Notes: generated by a model not told the origin, from the letters alone. Counted from the first letter of the stretch, positions 26,446 to 35,882 are shown. The stretch is DNA of 64,000 nucleotides from Mycetocola tolaasinivorans (GCF_003667565.1 NZ_RCUX01000008.1:1-64000); one strand, 5' to 3'. Made by a program: numbers and translations.

Positions 26446-26552
26446 ACTTCTTGATCAGGTGTTTAACTGACAGAATACGCTTTTCAGCATCGGTTTCGAA
26501 ATTGAACGTGCGCGGTAGCGGCACTGACAAAACGTTCGGGCGTGCGAATTGG
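26446..26552 (-). promoter_or_regulatory. CRISPR leader between cas2 and first repeat
   Basis: A 107-bp gap, more AT-rich near the repeat than its surroundings, directly before the perfect repeats. ACTGACA occurs at 26466 and 26523 (57 bp apart), each followed by an A-rich stretch. It should carry the pre-crRNA promoter and the integration signals. Confidence 0.7.
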
Positions 26553-26927
26553 TTAGATACTTCGACCAAACCTGCGGCGCTTCGCGGCTTTACTCCACCC
26601 CGTCTTCGGTGGCGATCCGGCAGCGCCCAACTCTCGGTTCCAGGCTGGCTTTCCAGGTGCTGGGCGCAGCATGAGCGACACACCATCGATGTCGATTGGA
26701 GTCCAGTGATGTCCGTGGACCCTGAAATCCATCCGCTGCTCATTGCGTGCGCTAAAGACCATGATTGCCCGCCCCGCACCAACCATCGACACCGCACGCT
26801 CCCACGCGAGATCTCGCACTCGTTTCGACACACGTCCAACAAATACTCCGGCAGAAATCTCAAGGAACCAACGGGTGAGGTAGCCCCGCAACCCCGGAGG
26901 GCAGGCGGTGAGAACGATCACGACCAC
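26553..26927 (-). CDS. cas2: CRISPR-associated endoribonuclease Cas2 (type I-E)
   Basis: A 124-residue Cas2e. It starts MVVIVLTACPPGLRGYLTRW, the first beta strand and helix typical of type I-E, and continues FVGRVSKRVRDLAWERAV and AIMVFSARNEQRMDFRVHG. With Cas1 it forms the spacer-integration complex. Its C-terminal tail of about 25 residues is basic and somewhat longer than in Escherichia coli. The start overlaps the cas1 stop by 10 nt; it is the last gene of the cas operon, next to the leader. Confidence 0.95.
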   Translation of the reverse strand: MVVIVLTACPPGLRGYLTRWFLEISAGVFVGRVSKRVRDLAWERAVSMVGAGRAIMVFSARNEQRMDFRVHGHHWTPIDIDGVSLMLRPAPGKPAWNRELGAAGSPPKTGWSKAAKRRRFGRSI

Positions 26928-27871
26928 GCCGCCCCCTCACCGGTTCCGTGTTCCAAAACAGGCGATCCTGAGCCGTCTGCGCTCCCATCCCAGACCCACA
27001 CATCATCTGACTCCGGCGCAACCACATCGGACGCGTTCTTCTCCCCGAGGAGGAGCTCATAAATATCATTGACGCAGCGTTTCAAAAACGCACCATCCAC
27101 CATTTCATCGCGCAGCCGACGACGCGCCTCCCCCGCAATGTCAATGGGCGGGTCAAGCGCGAGATCAAAAGCCAGCGGAATCGTATATTCCGCCTTATAA
27201 AGGTCCGCAATGTCATACACAAACGAACGTGCGTGTCCCGCGTGTACGAACCCCAAACCTGGTGAACACCCCAGAGCCACGATCACCGAGTGCACCACCC
27301 CATAGAGGCTGATGTTCGCACCAGAAAGCGCCTGATTGACGGCATCTCCACCGAGAAAATCCTCAACATCGTAATCGCGGCGGGACCACCGCACACCGGT
27401 CCGCTCCGAGTGATATCGGTAGAGCTTACGAACCCGGGCTCCCTCACGGCCGCGTAACTGTTGCATGCTCAACCCAGAAACGTCCTCGTCGGGAAAACGA
27501 TACGAATACATTCGCCGAGCTACCTCAAGCCTGGATCGCCGGTTCGAGACCAGCGCCGCCTGGGCATCCAAAAGCCGAGACCCCAGCGTGAGCCCGCGGC
27601 CGTGTGCGTAATAGCGGACGCCGCGCTCCCCCACCCACACCACGGTGGAACCGGATTCCGCCAGCAACATCATTGCGTGATGGCTGATGGTTGTGCCCGG
27701 GCCGAGCATCAATGCTCCGAGTGCTGCCGCCGGAATATGCACAGTACCGCGCTCATCCGTAGCCGTGATGGCGTTCGCGTCACGATGAATCACCGAGCGC
27801 TCCAGGTACAGGAACGAAATTCGATCCTGCACCCGGACCAGCTCAGCAATCTCGGGTGGGACAGCCCCCAT
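26918..27871 (-). CDS. cas1: CRISPR-associated integrase Cas1 (type I-E)
   Basis: A 317-residue Cas1e that, with Cas2, captures and integrates new spacers. Opening strand RVQDRISFLYLERSVIHRD; catalytic metal residues lie in the expected places: Glu in REGARVRKLYRYHS, His in HAGHARSFVYDIADLYKAEY and Asp in the same segment. ATG 27871 is preferred (8 nt after the cas6 stop) over an upstream GTG at 27913 inside cas6. The C-terminus carries about 30 extra acidic and Gly-rich residues. Confidence 0.96.
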   Translation of the reverse strand: MGAVPPEIAELVRVQDRISFLYLERSVIHRDANAITATDERGTVHIPAAALGALMLGPGTTISHHAMMLLAESGSTVVWVGERGVRYYAHGRGLTLGSRLLDAQAALVSNRRSRLEVARRMYSYRFPDEDVSGLSMQQLRGREGARVRKLYRYHSERTGVRWSRRDYDVEDFLGGDAVNQALSGANISLYGVVHSVIVALGCSPGLGFVHAGHARSFVYDIADLYKAEYTIPLAFDLALDPPIDIAGEARRRLRDEMVDGAFLKRCVNDIYELLLGEKNASDVVAPESDDVWVWDGSADGSGSPVLEHGTGEGAAWS

Positions 27872-27879
27872 CGCCACCG

Positions 27880-28536
27880 TTAGACCACCGGAGCCAGGGT
27901 GAGTAAACCACACCCATAGCCCTTCGCAGGGCCAATCCCGTGACCCAGCGCACGCACAAACAGCTCCCGGTTAGTAATCTCCAACAGACCGTCAAAGGTG
28001 GCCTGCCCCAGCGTCACCGTGGACTTTTGTCGTACAAAGGTTATGGTCTTGCGGCGAGAAACGATCACCTCGTCCTCGACTTGGCCCTCCACCCCCACCC
28101 GGAAACCGCACCGCTCGGCCTGCAGCCCAAGCCATTCAAGCTGCTGAGCTACCGTCACATGGGCGAACCGCTTCCCCCGCTTCTCGCCCGGAGCCGGAGG
28201 CAGCGAATGCACCGGATTTGCGGTGAGCCGGAACGCCCATCGTTGCCCCGCATCCAGCCGCCCAAGGAGGCCGTCATACGCGCGAGTTTCCCAGGTCTCC
28301 AGGGTGGGCCAACCCGCCTCCTCAACCAGGGTGGTGAGATCCGGGCGCGCCGGGCTCACCACATAAAGGTGCGACTTTTCCCCGTCGCCATCAACCCTCC
28401 ACAGCACACGCCCGGCATCCGTCGGTGATGCGTCAGGAAAACACGCCAACACGGCAGCGTGCATCACCTGTGGAGAGCCCAGCAGCGCGCGGGAACGTCG
28501 GCGATGCGGATTCAGCTGAAAACGCGTCAGATACAT
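27880..28536 (-). CDS. cas6e: CRISPR pre-crRNA endonuclease Cas6e
   Basis: A 218-residue protein that cuts pre-crRNA 3' of the repeat hairpin and stays bound to it. The conserved MHAAVLACFP segment carries the likely catalytic His26; the C-terminal glycine-rich loop is GIGPAKGYGCGLLTLAP. The ATG at 28536 is one base after the cas5 stop, behind GAGGAG. Length matches CasE proteins. Confidence 0.95.
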   Translation of the reverse strand: MYLTRFQLNPHRRRSRALLGSPQVMHAAVLACFPDASPTDAGRVLWRVDGDGEKSHLYVVSPARPDLTTLVEEAGWPTLETWETRAYDGLLGRLDAGQRWAFRLTANPVHSLPPAPGEKRGKRFAHVTVAQQLEWLGLQAERCGFRVGVEGQVEDEVIVSRRKTITFVRQKSTVTLGQATFDGLLEITNRELFVRALGHGIGPAKGYGCGLLTLAPVV

Positions 28537-28537
28537 C

Positions 28538-29257
28538 CTAAATCTCCTCAAAAAGTAGGCTCATCGGGTCATGATCGGAAGCCTCGCCTCGCTCGGGTGC
28601 TCGATATCTCGAGTTCTCCACCTCCACAAAAGACTCGCTCACCGTGCGCCAGAGATACTCGCGCCGCTCGGGATCAAAGCTCACCGGTTCATCTCGGATC
28701 AGCTCCCCCGGCTCCCCCTCCTCGGCGTCCACCAGCATTCGAAGAGCCACCCGTGGGCTCCGCACGCCATCCTGATGCACTGAAGACGCCTGCCAGGGCT
28801 CCTCCCGAAGCGCCTCAACGAGCGATTCCTCCCGAAGAGCCGTCCAAATCGGCCCCGCGGTTGGGCACGATCTCCTCCCCAAATACAGGGGAAAATACGG
28901 ACTGCGCAGTGCGTCCTGAAGCCCGCTCAGCAGCTCACGATCTTCCGACTCCACCGCGGCCAAGAAGATGGCGTCTCCCAGATAGTAGCGATAGGACAGC
29001 GGCATTGACGTGAGCCCGTTCCTGCTTCGCTCCACCTGGAAATCCCGCACGAGCTTCCCGGGCTGATCCACCCGAGTGCCAAACCTCAACCCCAACAACT
29101 CGGTAATCGGCTCGGTACGACGCAGACCGCGCGCAGCCGCAAGCAAACCAAAGACCCCACTCTTGGTGGGTGCCTGCTCGGTAGCCCGCGTCACAAAGCG
29201 ACTATGCGCACCCCACGATTGGAGCGGTGCCGAAAGGCGCAGTAACAGCGTCGGCAT
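28538..29257 (-). CDS. cas5e: Cascade subunit Cas5e (CasD)
   Basis: A 239-residue RAMP protein that caps the crRNA 5' handle in Cascade. The N-terminal RLSAPLQSWGAHSRFVTRAT and PTKSGVFGLLAAARGLRR motifs are diagnostic. Start and previous stop overlap as TAATG. The C-terminus (YRAPERGEASDHDPMSLL) is typical in position but variable in family. Confidence 0.96.
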   Translation of the reverse strand: MPTLLLRLSAPLQSWGAHSRFVTRATEQAPTKSGVFGLLAAARGLRRTEPITELLGLRFGTRVDQPGKLVRDFQVERSRNGLTSMPLSYRYYLGDAIFLAAVESEDRELLSGLQDALRSPYFPLYLGRRSCPTAGPIWTALREESLVEALREEPWQASSVHQDGVRSPRVALRMLVDAEEGEPGELIRDEPVSFDPERREYLWRTVSESFVEVENSRYRAPERGEASDHDPMSLLFEEI

Positions 29258-30384
29258 TAGACGCCCGCAATCCGCTCCGCGACCACGTCGCCGAGCGCAA
29301 CAATCGCCTCATCCAGAGAAGACTTCGTACCAAGCTCACGCAGCGGCTCGGTTGCAGCTCCGGTCTGAACGACCCATGAAATCACCGGAGCGGTTCCATA
29401 ATTCGCGTCCACCTCGATCGAGTAGTCACGCAGCGCCGCGGACGAACCAGCCACACGGTCCTGCTCAATGGGCCGCTCGAAAGCCCCCACCAGGTTAATC
29501 CCCTGGGAATCACGCACCGAAATCACAACCCCCTCGGGCAGCGTGCGGTTCGCAAACGTGTTTTGCTTACCGGTCGGCATGCTCCGCACGAACGACTCCA
29601 CAAACGCGGTGACCGCGCGCCGCGTAGCCTCGACATCACCGAGGTTATCCAGCAGACGATCCACGTCCACCGTCGCATACCGGTACAGGGTAGAAGAATT
29701 AAACTCCACGGTGCCGATCATCGCCGCACCAGAATTATCCTCTCCCTCGGCGGAACTCTTCACATCATCAACGGCCGTGAAGTAGTCAAACTCGGTGTTC
29801 ACCGCGTGCACGCTGATTGCGTGAGCCACCTGCACCGCGGCATCCACGTTGAGAGAGGTGTCCTCGGCAATCATTCGCCCAAAAAGCGCAATATCCACCG
29901 AGTGGGTGCTCGCCAAAATCTTCTTCGGAGCCGCCGCCTTGATCACAGCGTCGGGCTCATCGCTACGCAGCGCAGCCACGGCAACCTCGGCAAGGTGCTG
30001 GCTCTGCTGGTTGCTGAGGAAGAGCAGATATCCCGACTCTGCCGGGGCATTCTCAGGCTTCTTCGGAGCCGTGACCTTGATCCCCGCAGCCTTGAAGATG
30101 GATTCAACCACCGTGCGTGCCGCTTCCGGATCCACATCTGCCTCGGCAGCCAACACACGCTCCGTCACCACCTCGACCACGCGCTTTGTGCGCTCGCCCA
30201 GCTCATCCCGGTTCAACCGTCCGGCGAAATCAAGTCGGGTTGCGCGCTTCCACGCCTGGCTCGACACCCGGGCGCGACGCACACCACCAAAAATCGCGGT
30301 CTTCGGGCTTCCGGTATCGTCTCGGTTAATGTTGCTCGGCGGAACGGTCTGCAGCAGGCTGATGTCAATAATGGTTCGGGTCAT
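29257..30384 (-). CDS. cas7e: Cascade backbone subunit Cas7e (CasC/Cse4)
   Basis: A 375-residue RAMP protein; six copies coat the crRNA spacer in Cascade. Start MTRTIIDISLLQTVPPSNIN, then the family's FGGVRRARVSSQAWKRATR. FDYFTAVDD and MIGTVEFNSSTLYRYATVDV are further Cse4 signatures. ATG 30384 has AAAGGAAAA upstream; an open frame extends 99 codons further but overlaps cse2. Overlaps cas5e by one base. Confidence 0.96.
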   Translation of the reverse strand: MTRTIIDISLLQTVPPSNINRDDTGSPKTAIFGGVRRARVSSQAWKRATRLDFAGRLNRDELGERTKRVVEVVTERVLAAEADVDPEAARTVVESIFKAAGIKVTAPKKPENAPAESGYLLFLSNQQSQHLAEVAVAALRSDEPDAVIKAAAPKKILASTHSVDIALFGRMIAEDTSLNVDAAVQVAHAISVHAVNTEFDYFTAVDDVKSSAEGEDNSGAAMIGTVEFNSSTLYRYATVDVDRLLDNLGDVEATRRAVTAFVESFVRSMPTGKQNTFANRTLPEGVVISVRDSQGINLVGAFERPIEQDRVAGSSAALRDYSIEVDANYGTAPVISWVVQTGAATEPLRELGTKSSLDEAIVALGDVVAERIAGV

Positions 30385-30415
30385 GAGTTTTCCTTTAGCT
30401 AAAAAATGGCGTGGG

Positions 30416-31060
30416 TTAGGGACGGGCAGGCAGGTCGTCATCGGGGGCCGCCGAGACTCGAGGTGCAAGATAGAAATCTCGCCCCCACACCGTGCGTACC
30501 GCACCAGCGGTGGCGGGGTTCTGCAACGCAACAAGATCCTCGGCGAAACGGCCATAGTCCAGAGGGATGTCTGCCGCACGGAACTGCTGAATGAGGCCGC
30601 GCGCATGGTGCACCGTTTCCGCCCAGCTTTCGGCGGTACCCAGTGCAACAAAGCGCCGCGTGACAGCCTCATCCAATTCACTGCTCCCCGGAGCAGAATT
30701 GGCCCGGCTCAGCTCGCGCGCGGATCGGCCAAACGAGTAACCCGCGCGATGCATAGACCGCTCGGGACGCGACTGCTGATGAAGCGCGAACAGGCAGATC
30801 ACCGTATAGGCGGCACGCTCATTCAGGGTCGGCTCATCCGGCAACCCGGAACTCACCGTCTCGAGGTTCGCAAACGTCAGCTCGATCAGGTCAAGCTCAG
30901 CCCCGGGCTCCTGCCCGACACCACGGCGAAGCCGCGCCAGGGCACTCACCGACGAAGAAACACCCTGAGAATATCCACGGTGAAGTGCTGACACTCGGCG
31001 CGCAACATGTGCATAGAGCGGCCGCGGAGCCCCGACGGGCTCCGATTCAAATTTTGTCAT
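30416..31060 (-). CDS. cse2: Cascade small subunit Cse2 (CasB)
   Basis: A 214-residue, mainly helical basic protein; two copies stabilise the R-loop in Cascade. Features include the Cse2 pattern ALARLRRGVGQEPG, followed by ERAAYTVICLFALHQQS and ARGLIQQFRAADIPLDYGRF. ATG 31060, behind GGAAGG, lies inside the cse1 3' end (14 nt overlap). Identification rests on these motifs plus the invariant gene order. Confidence 0.94.
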   Translation of the reverse strand: MTKFESEPVGAPRPLYAHVARRVSALHRGYSQGVSSSVSALARLRRGVGQEPGAELDLIELTFANLETVSSGLPDEPTLNERAAYTVICLFALHQQSRPERSMHRAGYSFGRSARELSRANSAPGSSELDEAVTRRFVALGTAESWAETVHHARGLIQQFRAADIPLDYGRFAEDLVALQNPATAGAVRTVWGRDFYLAPRVSAAPDDDLPARP

Positions 31061-32714
31061 TCGATTTTCCTTCCAGAATCTCAGCGGTGGGGGCAAGCTC
31101 GCTCTGCAACGCCCGCCGAAAACGTGACTCCGCAATTGCCGAGTTGAGCCGGCGGCCATCCACCAACCGGCCCGCCCACGCCTGCGGGCTCGCCAGAGCC
31201 AAACGCTCTGCGCCCAGGATCAGAATTTGGCGATGAACCTCTTCCTTCCACACGTCATACGCCCGTCCGGGAGCGAGGCCGGGGCGCAGAGCGCCCAGCC
31301 ACCGTCGATAGAGCGGATCAATGACCAGATACGCCGCCGTTGCAGTGCTCCCCAGCTCTCGTAACGAGTCGGCGGGAACGCGGTGCTCACCGCCGGCCGC
31401 AACCGTGAGGTCCGCATCCAACCGCTCCAGCGCGCGAACAGCATTTTCAGCTCGAGTTACCGCGGCCTCGGCGACAGCCGCGAGCTCGCGACCATTCTCA
31501 CCGACAACAGATAGCGGCAGCATGAGCCGATCATCGATCACCTCGCTCACCACCGAACTCTGTGTGCCATACACCACACCGATCGCGCGCAACCGCACGG
31601 TTACACTCCGTTCAAGCACGCCCTCCTGGAGGAGCTGGGCAATCCACTCGAGCGAGTATGGAGGCAGGGCTGCCGGAGCCTCCGCCTGTGCTGACTGCTC
31701 CACGGTTCGAGGCAACACGGCCGAGAGGCCCCGCCAAAACGCGCGGCTCTGATGGTGCTCTCGCGGCATGTACACCGGCGCGCTGCGAAGCTTCTTCTCC
31801 TGAGCGGCGCTGCGTCGCCACGCAGACATCGGCTCGACACCCTGCATGTTTTGCGGAGTCAGCGGATCGCCGTAGCACAGGAGGCTCCCCACGACCACGC
31901 CTTCCCGTTCGAACAGGCGAATTCGGCGATTTTGCCATGTGTAGAGCGCGGCTGGGCCACGCGGGCCCCGTGCCCCACGCGCCGAAGGCGCCGGGCCATC
32001 CGGCACCTCCACCTCCCAGACGGGGAGGTCATCATCGATGGACGCACGATGAGGAGCGAGATTAAGTAACAGGGTCTCGTGCAGCGAGTCGCCCTCGACG
32101 AGGACGCCTCCAATCAACCCGGCCCAGGCAACACCCTGCGGATAGCCCTTGCCACCCTTCACCCGAGGATCATTCACCGCACCCGACTTGATTCCCGAAA
32201 AATCGAAACTCTGGGCATTCACCAGCCACCGTGCGGCCTCGGCAAAACTCAATCGCGTCGCCGATTCACCGCCACGGGTAGTAAAGAGAGTATTGTTTGC
32301 CGGCAGATCGAGGATGAGCTGCACAACGCCCTTGAACTCGTTCTTTGAAGTGTGCAGATCAGCAACCTGGAAAAAGGGGTACACCGGATCGAAAAGGTTA
32401 AAACGATCGTGGTACTCGCTGAGATACTGTTGCACCCCCGAAACCGGCAGGCCCTCGCGCCAGAGATTTCCCCACTCGCCCGGGTCTTCCCCCTCACCGT
32501 CCAGCGCACGGTACAGAATCGCAAGCAAGAGCCTTGTAATCGCAAACGTCTGTGTAGGAATCTCTCCCACGATCTCGCGAATGTCCCGCACGTCCGAAAA
32601 GACTGCGTTGAGACCGCGCTCGCGCACGACCCCATCCGCATCGAGGCAGCGAATCCACGGGTCGACCAGAAGGTTAAAGCTCGGTACGTCGGTGTGAGTT
32701 TCCGGTTCGAACAT
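31047..32714 (-). CDS. cse1: Cascade large subunit Cse1 (Cas8e/CasA)
   Basis: A 555-residue protein that recognises the PAM and recruits Cas3. Opening FNLLVDPWIRCLDADG, followed by RLLLAILYRAL, FNLFDPVYPFFQV, LPANNTLFTTRGGES and IKSGAVNDPRVKGGKGYPQGV, all characteristic of type I-E Cas8. Overlaps the cas3 3' end by 41 nt, so translation is coupled. Confidence 0.96.
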   Translation of the reverse strand: MFEPETHTDVPSFNLLVDPWIRCLDADGVVRERGLNAVFSDVRDIREIVGEIPTQTFAITRLLLAILYRALDGEGEDPGEWGNLWREGLPVSGVQQYLSEYHDRFNLFDPVYPFFQVADLHTSKNEFKGVVQLILDLPANNTLFTTRGGESATRLSFAEAARWLVNAQSFDFSGIKSGAVNDPRVKGGKGYPQGVAWAGLIGGVLVEGDSLHETLLLNLAPHRASIDDDLPVWEVEVPDGPAPSARGARGPRGPAALYTWQNRRIRLFEREGVVVGSLLCYGDPLTPQNMQGVEPMSAWRRSAAQEKKLRSAPVYMPREHHQSRAFWRGLSAVLPRTVEQSAQAEAPAALPPYSLEWIAQLLQEGVLERSVTVRLRAIGVVYGTQSSVVSEVIDDRLMLPLSVVGENGRELAAVAEAAVTRAENAVRALERLDADLTVAAGGEHRVPADSLRELGSTATAAYLVIDPLYRRWLGALRPGLAPGRAYDVWKEEVHRQILILGAERLALASPQAWAGRLVDGRRLNSAIAESRFRRALQSELAPTAEILEGKSNDKI

Positions 32715-35565
32715 CGGTCACCTCCAATCCATTTATGTGGTCATAGGTCAGGGCATACTCGCCGAGGCGAGCGCACCCCTGATGGTCAAAAACAAGCACG
32801 AGTTCGTGCCGAAGATCGTAACTGGCATGCCATTGCGGCACGGGATAGCACGCCTCCAGCTCCTGAATGTGCCCATCAATCTGATGTGGGCGGCATAACT
32901 GGGCTGGAAGTCTGAGCGCCGTGCCCCGAATCAAACGGACAAGGGCGCGGTTCGGAACCGCGTTCAACGGAATCGGCTGTGGAAGAGCGGAGAGCCAGGG
33001 CGGCACAGTGAGCGCTCCGTCCGGATCGGTCCACAACACCAAAACCTCGAAGGTTTCCTCCCCATCACGCACTCCCGCACGCCCGGAAATCTCCTCGCGC
33101 AGCGTCCCGATTCCATCACTCGCCCACCCCAGCAGCCCCGACGGGCGGGCCTCCGCCAGAAGGAACGCCTCCGCTCTGCGTGCGCGGTCGTCCCGATCAG
33201 CGTTCAGTGCGCCCAGCGAAACGGCCAGAGCCTCGGACCACTCCGCGGGAACATCACCCTGCTCCCCGTACACCCCCTGTACGAGCGGTGCAACATCATC
33301 GGGCACCGTCAGGGAATTACGTCCGCGAAGCTCCAACAGGGTGCGCAGCAGCAGATATGGCGCATAGATCGACGTATACGTCTTGGACGGAGTTGGCGGT
33401 TCCGTCTCCCAGTCCACCCCGGTAATCAACAGACGCGGGACACGCAGAGGCGCGGGCCGATCGTCCTGGCCCACTCCCCGCTGATGCCGGTGCAGACGCC
33501 CCACCCGCTGAAAGAGTAGGTCTACTGGCGCAAGATCGCTAATGAGGATGTCCAGGTCAATATCCAAGGACTGTTCGGCTACCTGAGAAGCCACCAGAAT
33601 TGCTCGCGCAGGGCGGGCGGTGGCGCGGCGCGGATGCCCAAAGAGATCCAGCAGCAGGGAGTCCCGGGCAATACGGTCGGCGGCAAGATAGCGGGAGTGC
33701 GCGATGATCACCGGAGTATCGGGGAACGCCTTCCGCAGAACCCCGGCTGTGTGTTGAACGCGACCCACAGTGTTATGAATCACACCGGCGCAACCGCCCT
33801 CGGCGAGCGCCGCTCGCAGCGTTTCAATCAGGGCAGCATCATCGTCAGCGATGTGCTCAAGATGAACCTCCGTGCGGCGCGCCCCGTCGCCAGGGCTTGG
33901 GGAGACGGCGCGCGGATCACCCGCATCGCTCACCACGGTGATCGCCGGATATCCGATATCACCCCGAAGCTCCGCAAACCGATCGATGCCACGGGCAGCA
34001 CGACCTGATCGCAGCCCCTGTGCCACCTTCCGGCCCGAGGAGTAGGCTTGGGCCATCGCAACTCGTCGGGCCTCCGGCAGCGTGGCCGACAAAAGAATGA
34101 CCGATGCGCCGTGGGCACCCATCCAGTGCAGCATTCGATCGAGATACGGAGCCATAAAGTCATCAGCCGAGTGGACCTCATCGAGGATCACCACCTTCCC
34201 GGCAAACGCGAGGTGTCGCAGCATAAGGTGTCGCGAGCGAAGCGCCCCGAACAGAGCCTGATCGATGGTGCCAACCACGAGGCTTGCGAGTGGTCCGCGT
34301 CGCCGATCGCTCAGCCAGGCGTGAGCGACAAGGTCTTCGCCCCCTCGATTCTCGTCTGCTCCGTCAGCACCAATACCCGCATAGCGCGCCTCATCAAGCA
34401 TTCGCTCGAACACTGGGTTGAGGGCCGCCTTTCCGTGCGCCAAATACACGCTCGAACGCTGATCCAGCGAATCTGCCCAGGCCAATACGCGCGGAAACAT
34501 CCCGTCAGTCGTGGCCTGTGTGGGGAGCCCCACAAAGATTCCGCCAGCACCCGTGCGCCGGGCAAGAGCTTCGGCAGCACCCAGTGCCGCCTCTGTCTTA
34601 CCCAGCCCCATCGCTGCCTCAATGATCATCATGCTGGGCCCAGACACCTCGGAAGCCAGATTCAGAGCGGCTGCCTGAACGGCGTTGGGCAGCGCACCGG
34701 CCGGAAGCCCAAATCGGTCGGCGAAACTCATCGATGCAGAATCATCATCCGGGTTCAGCTCCCAGCGGCTGGGGAAGTCAAGCGCCGCCCAGGCCGCAGC
34801 CACCCGCGATGCCGAGTCTTCCACGGGAGAGGTTCCCACCGGATACAGTGGGAAGTACGCCTCGTTGCTCGCGATCCAGTCGGCCATGATGACCAGTGCC
34901 GAGAGATTCACCAGGGCTACCTGAGGAATCTCAGATTCTCTGAGCCGGTCGGCCACACCGGCCATGCCCGTCCTAACGAACATGTACTCGATTAGCTCAC
35001 GACGTACCAAGTCCCACGGCCCATCTCCCAGCAGATCCGGGCGCCCCTCAAGCCATTCCAGACGCAGAGCGGACGGTGCGCGGCCATGATGTGCCCCGAC
35101 CACAGACGCCAACGAAGAAGCGGAGCGAGCGCTAAACTCGGCGGTGTCGACCAGCCATCCCCGGAGAGCGATGAGCCCGGCAAGCTCATGCCTGGCTAAC
35201 GAACGATCAGGGTCTCGAGCAATCGCGGGGTTCACGTGCAGACCCACCGCCGTCATCGCGTCGGCAAGAACAGGCACCATTACTGAGAACGATGGGGCAC
35301 ACTTGCCTCCATCATGCACACCCGCAAGGAATGCATAGACGGTTCCGGCGACATCAAGATCCCCACCCCACACCGCGGCAATTTGATTCTGCACGCTTCG
35401 CGGCACCCAGTGCTCCCAAAGCAACGCAGCGATCCCCGCGGAGTCTTCAAGGTGTTGCACCAATGGGAGCCAACGATCCACCTCGGCGCGGTTCTCGATC
35501 GACCCTGCACTCTTTGCCCATACCGAGCAGGCCGCCTCGGAGAGACCCTGGCGCATCGATTGCAT
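32674..35565 (-). CDS. cas3: CRISPR effector nuclease-helicase Cas3 (type I-E)
   Basis: A 963-residue protein. The HD nuclease domain has its metal-binding positions: His in WLPLVQHLEDSAGIAALLW, HD in FLAGVHDGGKCAPSF, His in LARHELAGLIAL and HH in GAHHGRAPSA. The SF2 helicase has Walker A AAMGLGKTEAALGAAEAL, DEVH box VVILDEVHSADDFM, SATLPEARR (motif III) and QRVGRLHRHQRG (motif VI). C-terminal Cas3 domain present. So both degradation functions look intact. First gene of the operon; upstream lies an AT-rich patch with two dyads. Confidence 0.97.
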   Translation of the reverse strand: MQSMRQGLSEAACSVWAKSAGSIENRAEVDRWLPLVQHLEDSAGIAALLWEHWVPRSVQNQIAAVWGGDLDVAGTVYAFLAGVHDGGKCAPSFSVMVPVLADAMTAVGLHVNPAIARDPDRSLARHELAGLIALRGWLVDTAEFSARSASSLASVVGAHHGRAPSALRLEWLEGRPDLLGDGPWDLVRRELIEYMFVRTGMAGVADRLRESEIPQVALVNLSALVIMADWIASNEAYFPLYPVGTSPVEDSASRVAAAWAALDFPSRWELNPDDDSASMSFADRFGLPAGALPNAVQAAALNLASEVSGPSMMIIEAAMGLGKTEAALGAAEALARRTGAGGIFVGLPTQATTDGMFPRVLAWADSLDQRSSVYLAHGKAALNPVFERMLDEARYAGIGADGADENRGGEDLVAHAWLSDRRRGPLASLVVGTIDQALFGALRSRHLMLRHLAFAGKVVILDEVHSADDFMAPYLDRMLHWMGAHGASVILLSATLPEARRVAMAQAYSSGRKVAQGLRSGRAARGIDRFAELRGDIGYPAITVVSDAGDPRAVSPSPGDGARRTEVHLEHIADDDAALIETLRAALAEGGCAGVIHNTVGRVQHTAGVLRKAFPDTPVIIAHSRYLAADRIARDSLLLDLFGHPRRATARPARAILVASQVAEQSLDIDLDILISDLAPVDLLFQRVGRLHRHQRGVGQDDRPAPLRVPRLLITGVDWETEPPTPSKTYTSIYAPYLLLRTLLELRGRNSLTVPDDVAPLVQGVYGEQGDVPAEWSEALAVSLGALNADRDDRARRAEAFLLAEARPSGLLGWASDGIGTLREEISGRAGVRDGEETFEVLVLWTDPDGALTVPPWLSALPQPIPLNAVPNRALVRLIRGTALRLPAQLCRPHQIDGHIQELEACYPVPQWHASYDLRHELVLVFDHQGCARLGEYALTYDHINGLEVTDVRTGNSHRRTEL

Positions 35566-35660
35566 TGCTTACCCATTCTGGTGGTGTCTGATGTACCCAG
35601 TATTGTGAGAAGCATCCAGGAGGAAAAGCCCCCAATTGAGGGTGAAGACATATTTTTTAC

Positions 35661-35704
35661 AACTAGTTGTTTACTAGTTATGTCTATTGAAGGGCAATCC
35701 CTTC
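35661..35704. promoter_or_regulatory. Two adjacent dyads upstream of the cas operon
   Basis: AACTAGT-TGTTT-ACTAGTT (35661-35679) is a perfect 7-5-7 inverted repeat in the AT-rich patch; GAAGGG-CAAT-CCCTTC (35689-35704) is a second, 6-4-6. They are 96-139 bp upstream of the cas3 start and could be the cas promoter operator. Confidence 0.5.
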
Positions 35705-35740
35705 CAGCGCAGCACACGCTATCGTCTACCCTGTAAACAT

Positions 35741-35882
35741 GGGTCCGCAAGGTTCCCCCTCGGGATGACCCCTAGTACACGCTCAGTTGTACGTACTCCC
35801 TGCGAAGCAGGGACGCGATCCACAGGTGCCCCATGAGCCATGAGGCACAGAAGCACGAGATAATGGAAGAGTCCCCTCTGTG
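35741..35882. ncRNA. Candidate structured RNA or structured leader
   Basis: Consecutive inverted repeats: GGGTC 35741 with GACCC 35767; CCCTGC-GAA-GCAGGG 35798-35812, which reads on the minus strand as a stem closed by a UUCG tetraloop; GTGCC 35826 with GGCAC 35844; CACAGA 35846 with TCTGTG 35877. No known RNA family is recognised, and strand is uncertain. Confidence 0.3.

Noticed and set aside
35741-35882. SRP RNA, tmRNA, RNase P or a known riboswitch in the hairpin-rich gap
   Set aside because: None of the conserved core sequences of these RNAs is present; kept only as an unassigned structured candidate.
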